Assembly (NCBI GenBank): GCA_018648685.1 | Contig: JABGQT010000182.1 | Span: 1-64,000 of the forward strand | From: Anaerolineae bacterium | Lineage (GTDB): Bacteria; Chloroflexota; Anaerolineae; Anaerolineales; Villigracilaceae | Reading direction: 5' to 3' | Length of the DNA stretch: 64,000 nucleotides | In this document: positions 35,168 through 43,446 of the stretch, piece by piece | Layout of the letters: every line of letters starts with the position of its first letter | Numbering within the stretch: the stretch's first letter is position 1 | Program-made: the position numbers and the translations under genes | Notes under the pieces: model-generated | What the model saw: the letters and a program-made list of their open reading frames with translations, nothing else | The model's database searches: none | What the model was told of the DNA's origin: nothing

Positions 35168-35178
35168 GAACGCGGATT
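35168..35178. repeat. Left inverted repeat flanking the GxxExxY gene
   Basis: GAACGCGGATT here is perfectly complementary to AATCCGCGTTC at 35667-35677. The left arm continues into short-period words (GCGCAGATTTT, GCTGATTTTT, GCTGATTTT) before the gene. Confidence 0.65.
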
Positions 35179-35253
35179 TGCGCAGATTTTGCTGATTTTT
35201 ACGGATAAAAGCTGATTTTCAAACCGCCGCTTTGCGACGTTCCTGGAGAAAAG

Positions 35254-35646
35254 ATGTTATTGCACAAAGAAATCACGTCAGAAATCATCAATGCTTTTTA
35301 CAAGGTCTACAACACTCTTGGGTATGGCTTTCTTGAAAAAGTCTATGAAAATGGGCTTGCGCTTGAATTAGAAAAGCGAGGAATAAAAGTCGAAAAGCAA
35401 GTCCCTATTCAAGTTTATTATGAGAACAAAATCGTTGGAAAGTATTTCGCTGACTTGCTTGTCACTGATGCTGTTGTTGTCGAACTTAAGGCTGCTGAAC
35501 AACTTATTGCCGCACATGAAACACAGTTGATCAATTACCTCAAAGCCACTGAAATAGAAGTAGGTCTTTTACTCAATTTTGGCAAAGAAGCCAAATACAA
35601 ACGCAGAGTTCTCTCACAGCGAAACAGAAAATTAAAAAGCCTTTAA
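35254..35646 (+). CDS. GxxExxY family protein (PDDEXK-like)
   Basis: A 130-residue small protein. The name motif appears as GYGFLEKVYENGL (G, E and Y in order), and the conserved core continues IKVEKQVPIQVYYENKIVG, YFADLLVTDAVVVELKAAE and LINYLKATEIEVGLLLNFG. The D and E-x-K (VVVELKA) spacing resembles a PD-(D/E)xK nuclease fold, to which the family has been assigned by others. No activity is proven. GGAG lies about 7 nt before the ATG. It is bounded by 11-bp inverted repeats and short-period spacers, a setting that suggests a mobile or multicopy unit. Confidence 0.88.
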   Translation: MLLHKEITSEIINAFYKVYNTLGYGFLEKVYENGLALELEKRGIKVEKQVPIQVYYENKIVGKYFADLLVTDAVVVELKAAEQLIAAHETQLINYLKATEIEVGLLLNFGKEAKYKRRVLSQRNRKLKSL

Positions 35647-35666
35647 AAATCCGCCCAACCCGCGAG

Positions 35667-35677
35667 AATCCGCGTTC
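35667..35677. repeat. Right inverted repeat flanking the GxxExxY gene
   Basis: AATCCGCGTTC pairs perfectly with GAACGCGGATT at 35168-35178. The distance between the outer ends is about 510 bp. Confidence 0.65.
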
Positions 35678-35712
35678 CATTTACTCCTCTAATAAACCGA
35701 GTCAAAAAACTT

Positions 35713-36870
35713 ATGCCAAAACTCCCCATCCCCATGTCCTCCCCTGACCTGACCGATGCTGAACGTCAGGCTGTTGCCAATGTTCTTGATACACCCATTC
35801 TTAGCATGGGGCAATATATCAAGGATTTCGAGCAAGCCTTCTGCGAACGAACCGGTGCAAGGCACGCTATCGCCGTTAATTCTGGTACAGCGGGGCTGCA
35901 TCTCTGCGTCCGCGCGGCAGGGATCGGTGAAGGTGATCTCGTTATTACCACACCATTCTCCTTTGTCGCTTCGTCCAATGTGATGCTTTTTGAGAACGCT
36001 GTTCCCCTCTTTGTAGATATTGACCCTGAAACGGGAAATATAGACACAGCCTTGGTCAAAGATGCCATAGAAAACACCGAGAAATATCTGCCACGCAAAG
36101 GCGCAAAAGCCGATGCCCCCATCAAAGCGATTTTGCCTGTAGATGTTTTCGGTCAGCCCGCCGACATGGACCCGATCATGGAACTCGCTAAAGAGCATAA
36201 TCTGACCGTCATTGAAGATTCTTGCGAAGCCCTCGGCGCAGAATATAAAGGTAATCCCGCCGGGATGCTTGGTGACTTCGGCGTTTTCGCCTTTTACCCA
36301 AATAAGCAAATGACCACCGGCGAAGGCGGTCTCGTCATTACCAATAATGATGAAGACGCCGATTATATGCGCGCGATGCGAAATCAGGGACGCGCTCCCG
36401 GCGATACCTGGCTCACGCATACACATCTCGGCTATAACTATCGGCTCGATGAAATGTCCGCTGCGCTGGGCGCGGTGCAGATGTCTCGGCTAGATGAGAT
36501 GCTCGATAAACGGGAGCAAGTGGCAAAATGGTATGAATCCGCTTTGGCAGATGTGGAGGGCGTAGAAACCCAGTTTATCGAAGAATCCACAAGCCGAATG
36601 TCCTGGTTTGTTTACGTCGTCCGCTTTGATGAAAACATAAATAGAGATAAACTGGCTCAAGAATTAATCGCAGAAGGCGTTCCCGTTCGCCCTTATTTTG
36701 CACCTATCCATTTACAGCCCTATATGGTTGAGAAATTTGGCTATCAACGGGGAGATTTTCCCATCACCGAAGATTTGGGCAATAGAAGCCTTGCGCTCCC
36801 CTTTTCGGGCGTGATGAGCAAAGCGCAAGTGGAGCAAGTTTGCGAAACGATTGCAGAGTTGCTAAAATGA
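35713..36870 (+). CDS. DegT/DnrJ/EryC1-family PLP aminotransferase
   Basis: A 385-residue sugar aminotransferase-like enzyme. It uses PLP to transfer an amino group to a keto nucleotide sugar, as in envelope polysaccharide synthesis. The PLP lysine is in FYPNKQMTTGEGG. The family start PDLTDAERQAVANVL and the active-site GTAGLHLC are present. VIEDSCEALGAEYKG supplies the Asp that binds the pyridine ring. No sugar dehydratase or glycosyltransferase is next to it, so substrate is unclear. The downstream gene follows after 29 bp. Confidence 0.93.
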   Translation: MPKLPIPMSSPDLTDAERQAVANVLDTPILSMGQYIKDFEQAFCERTGARHAIAVNSGTAGLHLCVRAAGIGEGDLVITTPFSFVASSNVMLFENAVPLFVDIDPETGNIDTALVKDAIENTEKYLPRKGAKADAPIKAILPVDVFGQPADMDPIMELAKEHNLTVIEDSCEALGAEYKGNPAGMLGDFGVFAFYPNKQMTTGEGGLVITNNDEDADYMRAMRNQGRAPGDTWLTHTHLGYNYRLDEMSAALGAVQMSRLDEMLDKREQVAKWYESALADVEGVETQFIEESTSRMSWFVYVVRFDENINRDKLAQELIAEGVPVRPYFAPIHLQPYMVEKFGYQRGDFPITEDLGNRSLALPFSGVMSKAQVEQVCETIAELLK

Positions 36871-36899
36871 TTTACTCGACAGTTGTGCGCAAATAAAAC

Positions 36900-37802
36900 A
36901 TGAGCGATAAAACCTTCCTCCCCTCCCGTCGACGTGGATTGCTCCTGCACGGGATCCTGCTAGTTCTGCTCGCGGGCTTGGCTGCCTGGGGCTTTTGGAG
37001 CGCATCTCGTGCAGAGGTGGGACCCACTTTTTTGCTCGAAATTCTGCTCACGCTGGTCGCAGCAATCCCCCTGCCAATCATCGCATATCGCCTCTACGCC
37101 CTTTTGCGCGCCAATTATCATTTAGGGCGTGAAAAACTAAATCTCTCCTGGGGCTTAAGGATTGAAGAAATCCCCCTTTCAGATATAGAATGGGTGCGCC
37201 CCGCCACTGATCTGACCACCCCGCTCAAATTACCGCGCTTCCGTTTGCCCGGTTCTATTTTGGGATTGCGCCGCCATCCCGATTTGGGATTAGTCGAATT
37301 TTTAGCTTCAGATGTGAATTCACTGCTACTCGTGGCCACAGCCAAACACGTCTTTGCGATTTCCCCAAAAGATCCGCGCCGCTTCGCTCGTGAATTTCAG
37401 CTTGCTACCGAATTAGGTGCCTTAGCCCGGTCCGAAGCATTTTCCACCTACCCCACCTTCATCGTTGCCGAAGCCTGGAAAAGTCTCCTCACCCGCTATC
37501 TCTGGCTAAGCGGATTACTGCTCAATATCGGCATTCTCGCCTGGACAAGTATCCTCGTCCCCGATCTGGAGAGCATCTCTCTCGGTTTCGACGCAACAGG
37601 CGTAGCGCATGGACCCTTCTCGCCTATTCAACTGATGCTGCTTCCTTTTATCAGCTTTATCCTCTTCATCGTTGGTTGGATAGCTGGTCTATACTTCTAC
37701 CGCTGGGAAGAACAACGCATTCTTGCCCTGATTATCTGGGCATCCAGTACCATCACGGGGATATTGTTTCTAGTAAGCATATTCTTTTCTGTATCAATTT
37801 AA
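36900..37802 (+). CDS. Membrane protein with a bacterial PH-like domain
   Basis: A 300-residue protein with two N-terminal membrane segments (about 14-33 and 43-64). A middle soluble domain (about 75-170) has the pattern of a bacterial PH-like fold (GLRIEEIPLSDIEWVRPA, then HVFAISPKDPRRFAREF). Three C-terminal membrane segments follow (about 200-295). The 'ISPKDP..F' ending of the domain is typical of such proteins. Function unknown. It starts 29 bp after the aminotransferase gene and 27 bp before DUF92, so the three are probably co-transcribed. Confidence 0.7.
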   Translation: MSDKTFLPSRRRGLLLHGILLVLLAGLAAWGFWSASRAEVGPTFLLEILLTLVAAIPLPIIAYRLYALLRANYHLGREKLNLSWGLRIEEIPLSDIEWVRPATDLTTPLKLPRFRLPGSILGLRRHPDLGLVEFLASDVNSLLLVATAKHVFAISPKDPRRFAREFQLATELGALARSEAFSTYPTFIVAEAWKSLLTRYLWLSGLLLNIGILAWTSILVPDLESISLGFDATGVAHGPFSPIQLMLLPFISFILFIVGWIAGLYFYRWEEQRILALIIWASSTITGILFLVSIFFSVSI

Positions 37803-37829
37803 TTCTGTATTCAAACTTCCCAATTCCTT

Positions 37830-38618
37830 ATGCAACTTTTACTCGGATTCATCTTCGCCCTCCTCATCGCCTTTCTCGCCTACAAAGCCAAAAGCCTCGA
37901 CAAAAGCGGCGCTATCGCAGCCACGATTGAAGGAACGCTTATCTTCGGTCTTGGTGGCTGGGAGTGGGCAATTCTACTGCTGACTTTCTTCATCTCATCC
38001 AGCGCGCTCTCTAAAATGTTCAAGGCGCGCAAAAAGGATTTGAAAGAGAAATTTGACAAAGGCAGTAAACGCGATGCCATGCAGGTCATCGGCAATGGTG
38101 GTTTGGCAGCCATCTTCGCCGCGCTGCATTTCTTCTTCCCCAACGCCCTCTGGACATGGCTCGGGTTTTCTGCCGCGTTAGCCGCCGTCAACGCCGATAC
38201 CTGGGCAACAGAATTGGGCGTGCTGAACCCATCCCGTCCGCGCATGATAACCAATCTCAGCCAAAAGGTGGAAAAAGGAACATCTGGTGGAATTTCCGTG
38301 ATGGGCACATTCGCATCTCTGGCAGGTGCGGCACTGATCGGCATCTTTGCTGGCCTATTCACCCCATCCGGGAGTTTTTTGCCCATCTTCGCCATTATCA
38401 CGCTGGCAGGTTTACTCGGTGCCCTCTTCGACTCCTATCTCGGCGCAACCGTTCAGGCGATCTACTACTGCCCAAGTTGCGAAAAAGAGACTGAAAGGCA
38501 GCCCAACCACCTATGCGGCACAGAAACCCAATACAAGCGCGGTTTTAATTGGCTCACAAACGATTGGGTCAACTTTGCTTGCGCAGCAGCAGGGGTCTTG
38601 GTCGCTCTAATTTTCTGA
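37830..38618 (+). CDS. DUF92-family integral membrane protein
   Basis: A 262-residue membrane protein of the DUF92 family, which includes plant VTE6 phytyl-phosphate kinase. It has about six membrane segments. Conserved stretches are DKSGAIAATIEGTLIFGLGGWEWAILL, KRDAMQVIGNGGLAAI, AAVNADTWATELG and GGISVMGTFASLAGA written in family order. An isoprenoid-alcohol-phosphate kinase activity is possible but not shown. Near residue 212 it has CPSCEKE, a possible metal site. The gene ends 17 bp before glycerate kinase begins. Confidence 0.88.
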   Translation: MQLLLGFIFALLIAFLAYKAKSLDKSGAIAATIEGTLIFGLGGWEWAILLLTFFISSSALSKMFKARKKDLKEKFDKGSKRDAMQVIGNGGLAAIFAALHFFFPNALWTWLGFSAALAAVNADTWATELGVLNPSRPRMITNLSQKVEKGTSGGISVMGTFASLAGAALIGIFAGLFTPSGSFLPIFAIITLAGLLGALFDSYLGATVQAIYYCPSCEKETERQPNHLCGTETQYKRGFNWLTNDWVNFACAAAGVLVALIF

Positions 38619-38635
38619 GTTCTCTTGAGCCAATT

Positions 38636-39955
38636 ATGGATTTTATCTCCCGCCTCCATACTAAAACATTAGATGCCCATCCCCAACATCTAGCCATAAA
38701 GCGGATTTTATCCGCTGCGCTGGAAGCCGCCGACCCTGCACGCGCTGTGCAAAAGATACTTCGCAAGAAAAGCGGTTTACTTCAGATAAATGGGCAAAGT
38801 TTTCATCTTGAAAAGATAGACAATATCTACTTGGTCGCCTTTGGCAAAGCAGCCCCCGCAATGGCGAGCGCAGCTCGAAAAATTTTAGGCAACGCCCTCA
38901 GCGGCGGGATCGTCGTCAGCAAATATGTTACAGACCATGATCTTGGCAATTTAAGCCTCCATATTGCGGGACATCCCGTGCCAGACGAAAAGAGCGTAGC
39001 CGCAGGCAAAGCCATTCTAGAACTTCTATCCCATACCGGCAAAAATGATCTTGTTCTCTTCCTCATCTCTGGCGGTGGCTCTGCGCTGATCACTGCACCA
39101 GCCAAGGGCGTATCGCTCTCTGATTTGCAAAATTTCACATCCCTCTTTTTGGAAAGCGGTGCGCGGATTGATGAGATCAATACTTTGCGCCGAGCCTTAG
39201 ATCGCGTAAAAGGTGGCGGCTTGGCAAATGCAGCTTATCCCGCCCAAATCGCCAGTCTAATTCTCTCTGACGTTGTCGATTCCCCGCTCGAAGCCATCGC
39301 ATCTGGTCCCACTGTGCCCAACCCCACCACCAATGCAGATGCCCTCGCCATCCTGAAAAAATATAATTTGCTGGATAAAGCACCTGCGAGCATTACCTCT
39401 GCTTTGCAAAAAGCACAAGAGGATAAAAGAAAAATTCCAAAAGGGAATGCCCACATTATTGGCAGCAATCGCATTTCAGCAGAAGCGGCGATGGATAGAG
39501 CGATTCAGGAGGGATTTAAAACACAGATTCTGACGACATCGCTCCAAGGCGAAGCAGCGAAAAAAGGGAACGAACTTGCCCTTCACTTGCTTGCTGCCAA
39601 CGAACGCCCTCTCTGCGTGATCGTGGGAGGCGAAACCACCGTTTCCCTGGGCAACTCAACAGGACACGGCGGACGCAACCAAGAAGTTGCTCTCGCGACT
39701 GTAGAAGTGCTGGCTGAAAAAGAAGATATTATGTTCATCACCCTCGCCACAGACGGAGACGATGGTCCCACCGATGCGGCAGGCGCAGTGGTGACAGGCA
39801 AAACGCAAGAGAGGGCAAAAGCCCTCGGATTTGATCTTGACGCCCATCTGCGCGAGCATAATGCCTATCCCTTTTTTGATGCACTTGATGATCTGTTAAA
39901 ACCTGGCCCGACGGGAACAAATGTGAATGATCTGGTTTGCTTATTTGCTTTTTGA
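38636..39955 (+). CDS. Glycerate 2-kinase (GckA/MOFRL type)
   Basis: Phosphorylates D-glycerate to 2-phosphoglycerate. The 439-residue protein has the DUF4147 N-terminal domain (VAFGKAAPAMASAARKIL, ISGGGSALITAP, LRRALDRVKGGGLANAA) and the C-terminal MOFRL domain (VGGETTVSLGNSTGHGGRNQE, TDGDDGPTDAAGAVV). I start it at ATG 38636, after the DUF92 stop. An upstream in-frame ATG at 38549 would overlap DUF92 by 70 bp and has no support. It converges on the glycoside phosphorylase gene, whose likely product is glycerate, so the two fit one pathway. Confidence 0.94.
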   Translation: MDFISRLHTKTLDAHPQHLAIKRILSAALEAADPARAVQKILRKKSGLLQINGQSFHLEKIDNIYLVAFGKAAPAMASAARKILGNALSGGIVVSKYVTDHDLGNLSLHIAGHPVPDEKSVAAGKAILELLSHTGKNDLVLFLISGGGSALITAPAKGVSLSDLQNFTSLFLESGARIDEINTLRRALDRVKGGGLANAAYPAQIASLILSDVVDSPLEAIASGPTVPNPTTNADALAILKKYNLLDKAPASITSALQKAQEDKRKIPKGNAHIIGSNRISAEAAMDRAIQEGFKTQILTTSLQGEAAKKGNELALHLLAANERPLCVIVGGETTVSLGNSTGHGGRNQEVALATVEVLAEKEDIMFITLATDGDDGPTDAAGAVVTGKTQERAKALGFDLDAHLREHNAYPFFDALDDLLKPGPTGTNVNDLVCLFAF

Positions 39956-39973
39956 TTGATATCGAAATTAAAG

Positions 39974-40012
39974 AAAAATCCCCTCATCTGCGCAACAAGA
40001 TGAGGGGATTTT
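39974..40012. terminator. Bidirectional terminator between glycerate kinase and the phosphorylase gene
   Basis: AAAAATCCCCTCATCT pairs with AGATGAGGGGATTTT around an 8-nt loop. A and T runs are on both sides, serving the two convergent genes. Confidence 0.9.
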
Positions 40013-40035
40013 ATATATGAGCTACTTTGCCAATA

Positions 40036-41763
40036 TTATTTCAGCCAAAGCACTTCGTAAGGGGCTAGATGAAGCTTGAGTTTCCCATTACTGATGGGGA
40101 AGGATTTATCGCTGATAATGTCTGAGAACGGATTGGTATTTTTAAAGGGTAGCAAGTTCAAATCAAGGGCGATTTCGATTTCTTGATCTGAGATATTGTG
40201 GAGGCAGAGCAGATTCTGATCCTCATCCAACGATGTGCGAATTAATCCGAAAATAGATGGATGCAAGTTGAGCACTTTTTGACCACCAAAGGGATGGAAG
40301 GCGGGCTGCGTTTGGCGGATATCCAAGAGATGATGGTAGCCCTGATAGACCCGTTGGCGAAGAGATGGGAGGCTGAGTTCGCTTTCGAGTTTTTCGATGG
40401 GAAGTTTTTGACGGTTGATGGCGCGATTGTAGCCATATTTTTCAACGCCTTCTGACCAATTTTCGGAGCCGATAAGGCTCTGAAAATAGATGCCCGGCAC
40501 GCCACGCAAGGCGAGCATGATGGATTGCGCCGCAAGGAATCGTTTGGCTGCAATGGGGTTTTGCGGGTCGCCGAGCGCGCTGAGATAATTAATATTGAGT
40601 TCGTAGGGGCTTTTGCTACCATCACCATTGCTCTTGTAGCCGATATTGCCGCCGAGATTTTGAGTACGCTGAACGACGGCGTTGATCTCTTCGGGGGTGA
40701 GGATATTTTTTGTGGGGGTCAAGCCGATACCATCGTGGCTGGCAAGAAAATTGAAGAAGGTTGCCTGGTTGGAGGGGAGTTCAAGTGTGGTTGCCCATTG
40801 GCTCAGTTTTTCGGCGTTGCCGCTCTGAAAGGAATGCAGCACAATGGGGGGAAGCACAAAATTGTAGACCATTTGCGCTTCGTTGAGACCGTCGCCAAAA
40901 TAGGCGATATTATCCTGATGCGGGACATTGGTCTCAGTGATGAGGGCGGTTCTTGGGGCAACTTCGTCCAGCACGGTGCGGACGAGTTGAATGATACGAT
41001 GGGTTTCGGGCAGGTTGGCGCAGGAGGTCTCGATGTCTTTCCAGAGATAAGTGACGGCATCCAAACGAATGAATTCCGCGCAATGCGCAACGTAGAAAAG
41101 CAGCACTTTGATGACTTCAAAAAGCACGGCGGGATTGGCAAAATTCAGGTCAATTTGATCTGCGCTAAAGGTCGTCCAGACGTGTTTCTCGCCTTCGGGG
41201 GTTTGAAAGGGTGTCAGGAGCGGCAAAGAACGGGGGCGAAAAACTTTTGAAATATCGGCGTTGGGGTCTGTGACCGTGAAAAAATCTTTGTATTTTGGAT
41301 CGCCTTTGAGAAAACCCTGAAATTCTGTGCTTTCTGCCGAAATATGATTAACAACGGCATCAAACATCAGGCGGAAATTTTCGCCGAGTTCAGCTATATC
41401 TTCCCATTCTCCCAAATTGGGATTGACTTGCCTATAATCAATGACCGAAAAACCATCGTCTGAAGAGTAAGGAAAAAAGGGCAGGATATGAACAGCGTTG
41501 ATCACATCGCCAAAGTATTTTTGCAGAAATTCGGATAGAGTTTTGAGCGGCGCTTCATCCGCTTTTTGAACCATATCGCCATAAGTAATGAGAATGACAT
41601 CTTTTTCGCTGACCCGCCCTTGTGGGGATGTAGCAGCAAGCTCGGGGTAGGCTTCTTTGTAGTCGTTGATGATCTCAATCAGTTCATTTGTTAAAGCAGT
41701 AATGTCCTTATCTTTATAAATAAAAGCCAAATGTGCCGATATTTTTTCTTGAATTTTCTTCAT
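40036..41763 (-). CDS. GH13 subfamily-18 sugar phosphorylase (glucosylglycerate phosphorylase-like)
   Basis: A 575-residue sucrose-phosphorylase-type enzyme that cleaves a glucoside with phosphate to yield glucose 1-phosphate. The nucleophile Asp is in EFIRLDAVTYLWK, the general acid Glu in ALITETNVPH, and the third acid in LASHDGIGL. The start pattern ITYGDMVQ and HILPFFPYSSDDGFSV are as in GH13_18. The operon setting (LacI, binding protein, two permeases) matches the E. coli ycj cluster, where YcjM is a glucosylglycerate phosphorylase. With glycerate kinase next to it, I favour glucosylglycerate as substrate. Sucrose or sucrose 6-phosphate are alternatives. Confidence 0.88.
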   Translation of the reverse strand: MKKIQEKISAHLAFIYKDKDITALTNELIEIINDYKEAYPELAATSPQGRVSEKDVILITYGDMVQKADEAPLKTLSEFLQKYFGDVINAVHILPFFPYSSDDGFSVIDYRQVNPNLGEWEDIAELGENFRLMFDAVVNHISAESTEFQGFLKGDPKYKDFFTVTDPNADISKVFRPRSLPLLTPFQTPEGEKHVWTTFSADQIDLNFANPAVLFEVIKVLLFYVAHCAEFIRLDAVTYLWKDIETSCANLPETHRIIQLVRTVLDEVAPRTALITETNVPHQDNIAYFGDGLNEAQMVYNFVLPPIVLHSFQSGNAEKLSQWATTLELPSNQATFFNFLASHDGIGLTPTKNILTPEEINAVVQRTQNLGGNIGYKSNGDGSKSPYELNINYLSALGDPQNPIAAKRFLAAQSIMLALRGVPGIYFQSLIGSENWSEGVEKYGYNRAINRQKLPIEKLESELSLPSLRQRVYQGYHHLLDIRQTQPAFHPFGGQKVLNLHPSIFGLIRTSLDEDQNLLCLHNISDQEIEIALDLNLLPFKNTNPFSDIISDKSFPISNGKLKLHLAPYEVLWLK

Positions 41764-42061
41764 AAACTTCTTTTCTTGTTTTCTTTGTACACGGATGACG
41801 CGGATTTCACGGAAAATGTTTAGAAACTTGTTTTACCACAAAGTACACGAAGGGGCACAAAATAAAAGCCTAAAGCTCTAACGCGAATGAGCGAATGTCA
41901 CGAATATTTTTATGTTTTTTGCTTTATTGTCGTCATTCGTCTATTCGCGACATTCGCGTTAAAAATATCCTGACAAGATTTTCGCGCTCACAAAGCTTAA
42001 ATCTTCGTACTCTTCGTAGTAGAAAAAATGTGCAAAAGGCTTACGCAATACGCAACACGTT
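41764..42061. repeat. Repeat-filled spacer between phosphorylase and glycosyltransferase genes
   Basis: 298 bp with no gene. It holds GACGCGGATTTCACGGA-type words (about 41790-41815) and an 11-bp perfect inverted repeat, TAACGCGAATG (41879-41889) with CATTCGCGTTA (41951-41961). It is filled with GCGAATG/ACGAATA words. TACGCAA/TACGCAAC words follow near 42040. The hairpin may separate or stabilise parts of the operon mRNA. Confidence 0.6.
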
Positions 42062-43369
42062 TTACGACAACTCTTCACCCAAAATCTTTCTCAACGTATC
42101 TAACGAATAATACTCTCGTCCCAAAGCGATATTTTTCTTAACCGCTCTCTCACGTAAAGCATCATTTTCCAATAATTCAATCACTTCAAGCACCGCTTGC
42201 TCGATCAGCGCTTGCGGCACTTGCGCCAAGCCCGCTTCATCGTAGCCAGTCACTTCTGTACCGAGTGAGATTACATCAAAACCCTTCTCGCCAATATCCG
42301 CAGAATAAACGGGATACTCAAAGAGCATGATCGGCAACTCAGCACGTACCGCTTCCAGAAATTGATTGCCCCAGCCCTCCCACAAACTCGGATAACTTAC
42401 CAAATCGGCGAAAACGTAGGCATCCCAAAGCGAATAAATTTTGTGTCCATTGGCGCTGCCACGCTCGTGGTCAATCCAGTCTTCAATGAAGAGCAATTCC
42501 ACATTCAGGCGGTCAGCTTTTTCCTGTAAACGCTGCACATAAGTGCCGCTGGCATCGTCACGGGCGTATCCCGCCAAGACCAGCACAATCCGCTCGGCAC
42601 GTTTTTTGCCCATTTCGGCAAGCACGTCAATTGCCAGTTCGATGCCTTTTCGTTCCACAATGCGGGTTGCTTGCAAGATCAGCCAATCGTCCTCATCTAA
42701 ACCAATCGCTTCACGAAAGTCCTTATTGTACTCATCTTTTGCCCAAGCGGGCGCATCAAAATCAAAGATATTTGGGATGATTCGAGCATCCAAATTTTTG
42801 CGTTCTTTCAATGCTTTCTGCGCCAAAGAATTAATCACCACATGCTGGATTTTCGGATGGGTCGGCGGCAAATAACTCTCGGCGACTTCAACAGCCGCCT
42901 CGCAAGTGAGCGTCTGATCATCGCCGCGTTCCCAGTAAAAATCATGATGATGGGCGATAGCGGGAAGGTCAAATTCCTGACGGATTTTCTCGAGAGCGAC
43001 CGCGACTCCAAGGCTTGCTCCCACGCACCATACATTCTGCGCAATGAGGACATCTATCTCACGGTCAACGACAAATTCCCGAAATTTTTCCGTTAAAAGG
43101 GCAACTTGCCGCTCTAACTCCGCTGAGTAGCCCAACTCGTCAAAATCTTTTAATTCCTTGAACGTGTTATACGCCAAAACCTTCGCATCGGGCAGATGAT
43201 GATACATCTCCGGGATAAGCGTCCCCTCTGCCGAGCCTAGATCCCCCGCGCAGAGATGGACGTGATGTCCCATCTCCTCGAAGACGCACTGCCACTTCTC
43301 TATCTCCAGCGAGACCCCGTCTGTGTGCCCAACTTGGTAGTGGATGATGCCGATGTTTTTTGATTTCAT
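42062..43369 (-). CDS. GT4-family glycosyltransferase
   Basis: A 435-residue retaining glycosyltransferase with two Rossmann domains. The N-terminal half begins NIGIIHYQVGHTDGVSLE and includes PAIAHHHDFYWERGD. The C-terminal donor-binding half has RIVERKGIELAIDVL and the E-x7-E region SLWEGWGNQFLEAV. Members of this kind make or lengthen small glycosides; mannosylglucosylglycerate synthases belong to such groups, and this would fit the operon, but donor and acceptor are unproven. I chose ATG 43369 (MKSKN). The upstream ATG at 43393 lies inside a hairpin. It sits between the permeases and the phosphorylase. Confidence 0.83.
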   Translation of the reverse strand: MKSKNIGIIHYQVGHTDGVSLEIEKWQCVFEEMGHHVHLCAGDLGSAEGTLIPEMYHHLPDAKVLAYNTFKELKDFDELGYSAELERQVALLTEKFREFVVDREIDVLIAQNVWCVGASLGVAVALEKIRQEFDLPAIAHHHDFYWERGDDQTLTCEAAVEVAESYLPPTHPKIQHVVINSLAQKALKERKNLDARIIPNIFDFDAPAWAKDEYNKDFREAIGLDEDDWLILQATRIVERKGIELAIDVLAEMGKKRAERIVLVLAGYARDDASGTYVQRLQEKADRLNVELLFIEDWIDHERGSANGHKIYSLWDAYVFADLVSYPSLWEGWGNQFLEAVRAELPIMLFEYPVYSADIGEKGFDVISLGTEVTGYDEAGLAQVPQALIEQAVLEVIELLENDALRERAVKKNIALGREYYSLDTLRKILGEELS

Positions 43370-43383
43370 AGCTAGATAAAAGC

Positions 43384-43426
43384 TGCGCCGCATCCCAAGA
43401 CGAAAAACGACTTAAGATACGGCGCA
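43384..43426 (-). repeat. Hairpin between permease and glycosyltransferase genes
   Basis: TGCGCCG and CGGCGCA (7 bp) surround about 29 nt. On the minus strand no T-run follows. It may be an mRNA processing or stabilising stem. Confidence 0.45.
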
Positions 43427-43446
43427 AGAATGAAAGAGTGCACGTT

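Noticed and set aside
38549-38635. Earlier start for glycerate kinase inside DUF92
   Set aside because: It would overlap the DUF92 coding region by 70 bp, has no ribosome site, and the family start fits ATG 38636.
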